NCBI GenBank assembly: GCA_947489445.1
Contig: CANLDN010000005.1
Span: forward strand, 247,301-311,300
DNA length: 64,000 nt
Source: an uncultured Paracoccaceae bacterium
GTDB lineage: Bacteria; Pseudomonadota; Alphaproteobacteria; Rhodobacterales; Rhodobacteraceae
Direction: 5' to 3'
Positions 57,349 to 64,000 of this stretch are shown piece by piece. The position numbers and the translations under genes were made by a program. Positions within the stretch are counted from its first letter, which is position 1; each line of letters begins with the position of its first letter. The notes beneath the pieces were generated by a model. That model searched no databases and was not told where the DNA came from. It saw nothing but the letters and a program-made list of their open reading frames with translations.

Positions 57349-58519
57349 ATGGCGAAGACTGAATTTGATGAGTTGATGTCGATTGGCCTCGATATTGGGA
57401 AAGATACGTTCCACCTTGTTGGTTTTGATTACGATGGGCGGCGTGTTTTGCGCAAGCAGATCAAACGACTTGCCTTGATTGCGACATTCGAGAATCTGCC
57501 ACGTTGCGTGGTTGGCATGGAGGCCTGTTTGAGTGCGCATTTTGTCAGTCGGACGTTGCGCAAGATGGGCTTCGAGCTGCGGATCATTCCCGCAGTCTAC
57601 GTCAAGCCATTCAACAGGGGGCGGAAGAACGACTACAACGACGCAGAAGCGATTGCCGAAGCGGCACTGCGCCCGAACTTGAAAGCAGTTTCCGAGAAGA
57701 CTCAGGACCAGCTTGAGCTACAGGCCATGCATCGTGTGCGATCACGTCTGGTGTCGCGTCGAACCGCGACGATCAACCATATCCGCGCCTTCTTGATCGA
57801 ACAGGGCATCACCGTGCGTAGAGGCCTTCGTGCTTTGAAAAACTCTTTCGAAGCGATCTTTGAAGAACGAAAGGACGAGATATCGCCACGCATGCGGAGC
57901 ATATTGATCGGCCTCTACGGCGACTGGATGTGGATGGACGACCGGATCGAGAAGGTGTCTGCGGAGATCGAAGAGATCAGCCGAACAGAAGAGAACTGCG
58001 TCAATGTCATGACGGTGCCTGGCATTGGCCCGATGATCTCTACCGCGATGGTCGCGGCCATTGGCGAGGGGGAGGCGTTCGATCGCGGTCGAGACTTTGC
58101 AGCTTGGGTTGGGCTCGTCCCCCGACAATACAGCACCGGCGGTCGAACTGTGCTGGGCCGCATCTCCAAGCACGGAAGCCGATATCTGAAAACGTTGTTC
58201 GTGCAAGCCGCGAAGATCATCATGATGCGATCTCACCGTTGGCCAGACTTCAGTTTTGGCGCTTGGCTGGCGCGCGCATCCGAACGCATGCATCGCAACA
58301 AGGCCGCAGTCGCGCTCGCCAACAAGTTGGCGCGTATGGCATGGAGCATCTTGAGACACAAAACGGCGTTCGATGCGCCACGAGACGAGGTCGCCATCGG
58401 CGTTTAAGCCGGGACGACCCAAAGGAGTTCGCGACAGATCGAAAGCATGGAACGGAAATATTACGCCCCCAGAATCTGACGGCCCAAATGGTCTACACTG
58501 ACCTGTCCGCTAATGAGAT
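57277..58519 (+). mobile_element. IS110-family insertion sequence (boundaries approximate)
   Basis: The transposase at 57349-58407 lies between two near-identical 11-bp words, GCTAATGGGAT (57277-57287) and GCTAATGAGAT (58509-58519), in direct orientation. IS110 elements lack conventional terminal inverted repeats and are about 1.2-1.5 kb, consistent with this spacing. The true ends may lie outside these words. Confidence 0.5.
57349..58407 (+). CDS. IS110-family transposase (DEDD recombinase)
   Basis: 352 residues. N-terminal RuvC-like DEDD domain (IGLDIGKDTFHLVGFDYDGR, CVVGMEACLSAHF, KNDYNDAEAIAEA) and the C-terminal Transposase_20 domain with the catalytic-Ser context (VNVMTVPGIGPMISTAMVAAIGE, DFAAWVGLVPRQYSTGGRTVLG). 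It appears intact, starting MAKTEFDELMSIGLDIG after an AGGAGAAG ribosome site. Confidence 0.95.
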   Translation: MAKTEFDELMSIGLDIGKDTFHLVGFDYDGRRVLRKQIKRLALIATFENLPRCVVGMEACLSAHFVSRTLRKMGFELRIIPAVYVKPFNRGRKNDYNDAEAIAEAALRPNLKAVSEKTQDQLELQAMHRVRSRLVSRRTATINHIRAFLIEQGITVRRGLRALKNSFEAIFEERKDEISPRMRSILIGLYGDWMWMDDRIEKVSAEIEEISRTEENCVNVMTVPGIGPMISTAMVAAIGEGEAFDRGRDFAAWVGLVPRQYSTGGRTVLGRISKHGSRYLKTLFVQAAKIIMMRSHRWPDFSFGAWLARASERMHRNKAAVALANKLARMAWSILRHKTAFDAPRDEVAIGV

Positions 58520-58653
58520 CACGGTGCGAGCGTAACCCCAACAAGGCCACGACCCGCGTGTCGATATGTAGGCCGGATACATATGAGCGACTTCCCGAAG
58601 ACGTGCTATTGATCACTTGCGAATAGCAGCCGGTGCATACATTTGGGCCGTGT

Positions 58654-59346
58654 TCATCTGCCGGCGCGCCGGCCCAGATTACGGGTGCTTTCTGGATCGC
58701 TTTTGGTCTGCCGCACTGTCGTCGCCAACAAAAAGAAATCCACTGCGCGCACGACGTTGGATCGGATTTCCTCTTCGGTGATGGCCAACTTCCTGCCCAT
58801 CAGCATTTCAACCTGGAAATTCGCTCTAAACATCGTGGGCAGCAGGGTCGCTGCGGCGCCGACATCAGGGATGTGTAGACGGCCCTCGTTGTGCTGGATC
58901 TCGAGCCATTTGCCCAAGGCGCGCTGGAACTGTGCGGGACCGATCTGCCAGAGCCGCTCCGCTGCTTCGGGTGTCGCGCCGCCGCTGGCGATAAAGTGGC
59001 GTAGGACCGCGACGATGTCGGGGTCCAGCATCCGCCGGGTGAATGCTTCGCCGACAGCGATGAGCCAGTCTCGTGGCGGCAGGTCCGGGTTTGGCGGGGC
59101 TTCGGCGATCTTTGCCGTATCCTCCAGAATGGTTTCGACAACCGCTTCGACCAAGCCGTCCTTGCCTCCGAACAGGTTGTAAATGTTGCGTCGGGACCCG
59201 CCCGCCTCTGCGATGACATCGTCAAGCGACGTCCCCTCAACGCCATGATGCACGAAGGCACGCCTTGCCGCGGCAATCAGCGCGTCGCGTCGCGGTGCCT
59301 CGGTTCTTTGCCGATCGGATGTTTGTTTCTGAATCGTTTTGGCCAT
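58654..59346 (-). CDS. TetR-family transcriptional regulator
   Basis: 230 residues from MAKTIQKQTSDRQRTEAPRR (59346), with AAGGTG upstream; a GTG at 59361 is the alternative. N-terminal helix-turn-helix: ALIAAARRAFVHHGVEGTSLDDVIAEAGGSRRNIYNLFGGKDGLVEAV. The C-terminal region contains a TetR_C-like ligand-binding domain. It is divergent from the efflux adaptor and pump; two matching palindromes lie between them, so it is the likely repressor of the pump and itself. Confidence 0.93.
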   Translation of the reverse strand: MAKTIQKQTSDRQRTEAPRRDALIAAARRAFVHHGVEGTSLDDVIAEAGGSRRNIYNLFGGKDGLVEAVVETILEDTAKIAEAPPNPDLPPRDWLIAVGEAFTRRMLDPDIVAVLRHFIASGGATPEAAERLWQIGPAQFQRALGKWLEIQHNEGRLHIPDVGAAATLLPTMFRANFQVEMLMGRKLAITEEEIRSNVVRAVDFFLLATTVRQTKSDPESTRNLGRRAGR

Positions 59347-59368
59347 TTTGCGCACCTTCACCTTGACT

Positions 59369-59386
59369 TGGTATTTCTCAGTACCA
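59369..59386. promoter_or_regulatory. TetR operator candidate 1
   Basis: TGGTATT-TCTC-AGTACCA: 7-bp arms with one mismatch, 4-nt spacer, in the divergent gap. Same arm sequence and spacing as operator 2, which starts 32 bp (about three helical turns) further on. Confidence 0.7.
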
Positions 59387-59400
59387 TATGTACGTCAACA

Positions 59401-59418
59401 TGGTATTTTAGAATACCA
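59401..59418. promoter_or_regulatory. TetR operator candidate 2
   Basis: TGGTATT-TTAG-AATACCA: perfect 7-bp arms, 4-nt spacer. It lies 31 bp before the adaptor start, so a bound dimer would block its promoter. Confidence 0.75.
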
Positions 59419-59449
59419 TTCGGAAGTAAGAGAGCTAAAGGAATCGGGC

Positions 59450-60610
59450 ATGGCAACAAAGACCTTTCTACTTATGATGTCCGTCATCGTTCTGACAGCA
59501 TGTCTGCCGGAAGATGACACCGCCTCGGCGGAGGATCAGACGCCGATCAGGACCGTGCGGACGGATATTGCCGTGATGGCTGATCCAGTGATCACTCGCA
59601 GCTTTCCGGCGGTGCTTGAGCCGCCGCAGATCACGGCGCTTGCCTTCGATATCGGCGGGCGACTCGGTCCGGTTCGGCTGCAGATTGGACAGGCCGTTGC
59701 AGAAGGGGATGTGCTTGCCACCGTAGAAGCTGCAGATGCCGACTTGCGCCTGCGTCAGGCCGAAGCCGCGCTGTCCGAGGCGGAAGCCACTCTTGTGAAT
59801 GCAGTGGAAGAGGCGAACCGACAGGAACAGCTGTTCCAGCGCAACGTCGCATCGGAAGCTGCCCGGGACCGTGCTCAAACGACTGCGGATCAGGCGCGCG
59901 CGCGCGTCGAACAGCAGCGCCGGAGCCTTGACCTGGTGCGCGAGACACTCTCGGACACCGAACTACGCGCCCCTTTCGATGGCTTTGTAGACAGCGTCGA
60001 GGTGCAGAACTTTGGCAGTGTTGCAGCAGGTCAGCCAGTGGTCACACTCTACCAAGACGAAGGCCTGCAGGCGACGATCCTTGTCAGCTACGAGATTGCG
60101 TCAAATCTTGAATTGGGTCAGCCGGTTGACGTGCGCCCGGACAATGGTGATCCAACACCGCTGCCTGCGACCGTGACCGAGATTGCTCGCCGTGCGCCAG
60201 CCGTGTCGTCGTTCCCGGTCGTGGTGACTCTGACAGAGCCGCGACCCGATCTTCGGTCCGGGATGGCCGTCGAAGTGCTGATCAACAGTGCTTTGCCCGA
60301 TACCCTGCGCGGAGTGTCATTGCCTTTGGGTGCGCTTGCAACGCAGCGCCCGGCCGATCTGTCGACGCCGGGTGCGCGGCGCGCGTCCGTGTTTGTTGTA
60401 GCCGAAGATGAGGGCGGCAGGCATGTGGTGCAGCCCCGCGATGTCACGCTGAGTGCAGTGGTGGAAGGGCGGCTTGTCGTACGCGACGGGCTGGAAGAAG
60501 GCGAGCGGGTTGTGACCGCAGGTGTGCCGTTTCTGGAACCCGGGCAGGCCGTGCGGCTGGAGGCACGAGCAACCGCTGCAAACCAAACCGAAAGTGAGGT
60601 GACCCAATGA
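59450..60610 (+). CDS. RND efflux periplasmic adaptor lipoprotein
   Basis: 386 residues from MATKTFLLMMSVIVLTACLPED (59450); lipoprotein signal with lipobox LTAC. HlyD/AcrA-like order: a lipoyl half-motif (DIGGRLGPVRLQIGQAVAEGDVLATVE), a coiled-coil hairpin rich in Ala/Glu/Gln/Arg (about residues 110-165), the second lipoyl half (LRAPFDGFVDSVEVQNFGSVAAGQ), then beta-barrel and membrane-proximal domains. It links the RND pump to an outer-membrane channel. Its stop overlaps the pump start (ATGA). Confidence 0.93.
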   Translation: MATKTFLLMMSVIVLTACLPEDDTASAEDQTPIRTVRTDIAVMADPVITRSFPAVLEPPQITALAFDIGGRLGPVRLQIGQAVAEGDVLATVEAADADLRLRQAEAALSEAEATLVNAVEEANRQEQLFQRNVASEAARDRAQTTADQARARVEQQRRSLDLVRETLSDTELRAPFDGFVDSVEVQNFGSVAAGQPVVTLYQDEGLQATILVSYEIASNLELGQPVDVRPDNGDPTPLPATVTEIARRAPAVSSFPVVVTLTEPRPDLRSGMAVEVLINSALPDTLRGVSLPLGALATQRPADLSTPGARRASVFVVAEDEGGRHVVQPRDVTLSAVVEGRLVVRDGLEEGERVVTAGVPFLEPGQAVRLEARATAANQTESEVTQ

Positions 60611-63600
60611 CCTCGCTAACCGAACTTGGGCTTTCCCGCAGTCGTGTAACGATCCTAGTGATGATGTTGACGGTTGCCATTGGCCTTGTCTCGTATCTGA
60701 ACTTCCCCAAGCGCGAAGACCCGGCGATCACCGTGCGCACGGCAATTGTTCTGGCCGCCAACCCCGGGCTTGAACAGGAACAGCTAGAAGAACTGGTCGC
60801 ATTGCCGCTTGAAGAAGTAGCCCGCGCCATCCCCGGTGTTGATGAGGTGCGCACGCAACTGACCAATGGCGCTGCGATCCTGCAAGTCGATATCGCCGAT
60901 GCCGTTCCGGAAGAAGATCTAAAGCGCATCTTTGACGAATTGCGCGATGATGTGGCGGGCATCGCCAGCGCTCTGCCCGAAGGCACACAAGGCCCGGTCG
61001 TGAATTCGGACTTCGGGGATGTGGCAATCGCGACCATCGCTATCACAGGTATAGGGTTCTCGCTGCCCGAGATTGAGGAAGTCGCCGAAGACCTGCGCGA
61101 CAGGCTTTACGCGATGGACGGCATCGCTGCGGCAACGCTTTTCGGCACTCAGGATGAAGTGATCGAGCTGCGGCTCGACCGGGCACGGCTCGCATCCATA
61201 AACGGAACGCTCGGCGCGGTGCTCGCGGCACTCGAAGGCCAGAATGTTCGTTTGCCCGCCGGATCGGTCGTCAATGGGGATGCGCGTGTGCCGTTGGAAA
61301 CCTCGGGTGATCTGTCCTCGGTCGCAGAGATCGAGGGCTTGCTGGTCGAGTTGCCAAACCTCGGTTTGATCCGTCTGGCAGATGTAGTAGATGTGCGCCG
61401 CACGTTGGAAGAGCCCGCATCAGCGCCGGTGTTTCAAGACGGCGCCCCGGCCATCGTTGTGGCCGTCGAGATGGAGGACGGTCAGGATATCACCGCGCTT
61501 GGACCCGAACTGCGCGCGCTGGTCGAAGGTTTTGTCGCCGACCAACCCATCGGGATTGACGCGACATTCAGCACGTTTCAGCCCGAGATCGTCGAGGCTA
61601 GCGTCAACGGCGCGCTGATCAATATGGCGCAAACCTTTGCCGTTGTGCTGGCTGTCATGCTGCTTTTCCTCGGATGGCGCGAGGCGCTGGTGATCGCCTC
61701 TATCGTACCCTTCGCAGTTAGTTTTGCATTCGCCTTTATGGGGCCGTTCGGGGTGGAGCTTCAGCAGGTGTCCATCGCTGCAATCATCATCAGCCTGGGG
61801 CTTTTGGTGGATAACGGGCTGGTCATCGTCGAAGACATGGAGCGCCGCATCCGGGCAGGCGAGGCGCGCGAAGAGGCCGCTCTTGCAGCCGGTCGGCAGT
61901 ACACCATGCCGCTGCTCATTGCATCGATCACGACTGTTTCTGCGTTCTTGCCCCTGTTCCTGCTTGACGGAACCGAAGGCCAGTATGGCTATTCGCTGGG
62001 TGTTGTCGTGATGCTCATGCTCACCGGCAGTTTCTTGTCGGCGCTGTATCTGCTGCCACGACTGGCCGTGTGGATCATTCCCGAACCATCGGACAAGGAA
62101 GAGAGGCGTGGGTTCTTTGACCGGCTTGCCGACGGTTACGGCTGGCTTGTGCGTGGCGTGGTGCGCGCGCCGCTTCTCACGCTCGCCATTGTCGCCGCAA
62201 TCGTCGCGGGCAGCGCGTCGCAGATGCCCCGCGTGGCCAATCAGCTTTTCCCACTGTCTGAACGCGCACAGATGCTGGCCTATATCGACCTGCCGCGCGG
62301 CACCGACATCGGTGTGACGCAAGACGTCGCGTTGCGCCTAGCGAATTGGCTGAAAGGGCAACCCGACGTGACAGGCACGACGACCTATGTTGGCTCGGGT
62401 GGTCCACGCTTTGTGCTATCGCTCGATCCCGCCGATACCGATCCGGCGGCGGCCTTCATGATCGTAAACACAACCGATTTCGAAGCGTCGACTGAGGTCA
62501 TCGACCGGGCCCGCACCCATATCGCGGAGGCCTTTCCCGAAGCCTCAATCCGCTTCAAGCGGCTCGCCATGGGTGGGCGTGAACCGGGCGTTGACGTTCA
62601 GATCAGTGGCCCTGATGCGGATGTGCTGATGGCGGCCGCCTTGGAGGTTCGCGCTGCCTTTGCCACCGCACCGGGAATTGTGCAAAACCGCCACGACTGG
62701 GGCGCGCGACAGCTTGAAGGGCGGATCGAGATCGCGCAGGACCGCTTGCGCGAATATGGTCTGACATCGCGCGATGTGTCGCAAGCGCTTGAAGGGTTCT
62801 TTGATGGTCAGCACATCAGCACCTACCGCGAAGGTGACGAGATGATCCCGATCGTCCTGCGCGGCGCACCCAAGGACCGACTATCCTACGAGGCATTGGC
62901 CAACGCGGTGATCGAGGCTGAGGGCCAGGTTCTGTCGCTTGACCAGTTTGCCCGTCTGGTGCCCGAGCTTGAGTTTTCGACCATCCGGCGCGTCGATCAG
63001 CGACGTATGCTAACAGTTTCCGCCATCTCCGAGACCATCACCGCGTTTGAACTTTTGGACCACGTGCAACCAGCGATGGACGCCCTGGCCAAAGAGCTTG
63101 GTCCGGCCTACACGATCAACGTGGCAGGCGAGGTCGAAAACTCGGCTGAGGTCCGCGAAAAGCTGGGTGGCGGATTTCCCGCTGCGCTCACGGTGATGCT
63201 TCTGGCGTTGATGGTTCAGTTCAATAGCTTCCGCCGGGTTGGCATCATCCTTTTGTCGGTGCCGCTGGTGATTGCAGGCGTGCCATTGGCGCTTTTGAGC
63301 TTTGGACAACCGCTCAGCTTCTTTGGAACGCTGGGCCTGATCGCGCTGTCGGGGATCATTATCAACAACGCCATTGTTCTCATCGACCAGATCAACGTCG
63401 AGCGTGACACGATGGACCGGGACGACGCCATCATCAAAGCGGCCCGCAAACGCTTTCGACCCATCGTTTTGACCTCAATGACGACGGTGCTCGGCCTTGC
63501 CCCCATGGCCATCGCCGGCGGTGCACTATGGGAACCCATGGCAACCCTGATGATGGGCGGGCTCGGCATGGCGTCTTTGCTCGCGCTCTTCTGGGTGCCC

Positions 63601-63693
63601 GCACTTTACCGGCTGTTCTTTGCTCGATCCGAGACGGCGCAGGACACGTTCTTGACCTGTCCCGCTTTGGTACCGCCCCAAGTGCTCGTTTAA
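60607..63693 (+). CDS. RND family efflux pump (3' end altered by IS3-family element)
   Basis: 1028 residues, AcrB/MexB-type but closest in style to the HAE1 group with VSYLNFPKREDPAI at the N-terminus. Twelve transmembrane helices; TM4 has the proton-relay-type Asp segment LLVDNGLVIVEDMERR and TM10/11 the GIIINNAIVLIDQINVERD and RFRPIVLTSMTTVLGLAPMA patterns. The final residues (TCPALVPPQVLV) look unlike an RND tail and lie directly against the IS3-type transposase end, so the natural C-terminus was probably replaced. No outer-membrane component is encoded here. Confidence 0.93.
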   Translation: MTSLTELGLSRSRVTILVMMLTVAIGLVSYLNFPKREDPAITVRTAIVLAANPGLEQEQLEELVALPLEEVARAIPGVDEVRTQLTNGAAILQVDIADAVPEEDLKRIFDELRDDVAGIASALPEGTQGPVVNSDFGDVAIATIAITGIGFSLPEIEEVAEDLRDRLYAMDGIAAATLFGTQDEVIELRLDRARLASINGTLGAVLAALEGQNVRLPAGSVVNGDARVPLETSGDLSSVAEIEGLLVELPNLGLIRLADVVDVRRTLEEPASAPVFQDGAPAIVVAVEMEDGQDITALGPELRALVEGFVADQPIGIDATFSTFQPEIVEASVNGALINMAQTFAVVLAVMLLFLGWREALVIASIVPFAVSFAFAFMGPFGVELQQVSIAAIIISLGLLVDNGLVIVEDMERRIRAGEAREEAALAAGRQYTMPLLIASITTVSAFLPLFLLDGTEGQYGYSLGVVVMLMLTGSFLSALYLLPRLAVWIIPEPSDKEERRGFFDRLADGYGWLVRGVVRAPLLTLAIVAAIVAGSASQMPRVANQLFPLSERAQMLAYIDLPRGTDIGVTQDVALRLANWLKGQPDVTGTTTYVGSGGPRFVLSLDPADTDPAAAFMIVNTTDFEASTEVIDRARTHIAEAFPEASIRFKRLAMGGREPGVDVQISGPDADVLMAAALEVRAAFATAPGIVQNRHDWGARQLEGRIEIAQDRLREYGLTSRDVSQALEGFFDGQHISTYREGDEMIPIVLRGAPKDRLSYEALANAVIEAEGQVLSLDQFARLVPELEFSTIRRVDQRRMLTVSAISETITAFELLDHVQPAMDALAKELGPAYTINVAGEVENSAEVREKLGGGFPAALTVMLLALMVQFNSFRRVGIILLSVPLVIAGVPLALLSFGQPLSFFGTLGLIALSGIIINNAIVLIDQINVERDTMDRDDAIIKAARKRFRPIVLTSMTTVLGLAPMAIAGGALWEPMATLMMGGLGMASLLALFWVPALYRLFFARSETAQDTFLTCPALVPPQVLV

Positions 63694-64000
63694 GCCACCT
63701 TTCGCTCGAAGGCGACGGGGGTTTTCCAGCCCAGTGCTGAGTGCCGGCGTCGTGGATTGTAGAAGCCGTTGATGTATTCGAAGATTGCCATCTCAGCCTG
63801 GCGCCGCGTTTCCCATGATCGCCGCCAGATCAACTCTGCCTTGGTGGTTTTGAAGAATGTCTCGACGGCGGCGTTGTCGTAACAATTGCCCTTGCCGCTC
63901 ATCGAGACCTGGAACCCATGCTTGCGCAGGATCTTCTGATATCATGCGAACAAGACTGACTGCCGCGATCGGTGTGGTGGATGCAGCCCTTTGGCGGTGA
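63690..64000 (-). pseudogene. IS3-family transposase OrfB, C-terminal part, frameshifted, runs off window
   Basis: From 63902 down to 63690 the frame reads SMSGKGNCYDNAAVETFFKT, ELIWRRSWETRRQAEMAIF and YINGFYNPRRRHSALGW: the end of the rve/DDE domain of IS3 OrfB with the catalytic Glu in NAAVETFF. Further upstream the coherent sequence (GCIHHTDRGSQSCSHD, carrying the middle Asp) is in another frame. The switch is at about 63941-63945, where one base is missing before YQKILRKHG. The element continues beyond 64000. Confidence 0.9.

Overview
This 64 kb window looks like chromosome from a marine Rhodobacterales (Roseobacter-group) alphaproteobacterium. The evidence is an nqo/nuo-type complex I operon full of small extra genes, a leucine-catabolism operon, pntAB, a dipeptide ABC operon, moderately high G+C, and many ATGA/GTGA/TTGA stop-start overlaps. 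The genus cannot be fixed from sequence alone.

Left part (1-12.7 kb, minus strand). This is the first half of the NADH:quinone oxidoreductase operon in the order nuoA, nuoB, nuoC, nuoD, nuoE, nuoF. It is heavily interrupted. A diguanylate cyclase lies antisense between nuoA and nuoB. A GFA-like protein, two paralogous membrane proteins and a sulfotransferase lie between nuoC and nuoD. Four tiny membrane or secreted proteins lie between nuoD and nuoE, plus a 38-codon ORF. A helix-hairpin-helix-like membrane protein, which shares its C-terminal domain with NuoE, lies between nuoE and nuoF together with a small two-helix protein. A lipoprotein and a tandem DUF3291 pair follow nuoF and run off the left edge.

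12.8-27 kb, minus strand. Two paralogous membrane proteins and a GNAT protein are followed by a leucine-degradation operon read from high to low coordinates: isovaleryl-CoA dehydrogenase, three secreted or small envelope proteins, methylcrotonyl-CoA carboxylase beta, a membrane protein, carboxylase alpha, a GST, HMG-CoA lyase and methylglutaconyl-CoA hydratase. A palindromic operator candidate sits just upstream of the dehydrogenase. A SAP-like protein, a DegT-family aminotransferase and a phosphoglycolate phosphatase-like HAD protein come next.

27-48 kb. This holds glmU-glmS-alkD-like (plus), a frameshifted gene, a lipoprotein, moaA, two M20 peptidases with a DAO-family oxidoreductase (minus), a divergent dipeptide/oligopeptide ABC operon (plus), a phospholipase D-like protein, pntAB and an ICMT-like methyltransferase. 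Three related hairpin repeats (GTARGRTGGG-type) occupy intergenic spaces.

48-57 kb, minus strand. This is an orphan type VI secretion effector island: vgrG, an Eag (DUF1795) chaperone, a PAAR-Rhs protein of 1424 residues with a GIY-YIG-like nuclease tip, and its probable immunity gene (TTG start). Beyond these are a decayed Rhs core remnant, an orphan Rhs tip and a second probable immunity gene. No other T6SS structural genes are present.

57-64 kb. An IS110-family element with a candidate non-coding RNA region is followed by a TetR regulator with two matching operators, an RND periplasmic adaptor lipoprotein and an RND pump. The extreme 3' end of the pump gene runs into a partial, frameshifted IS3-family element at the right edge.
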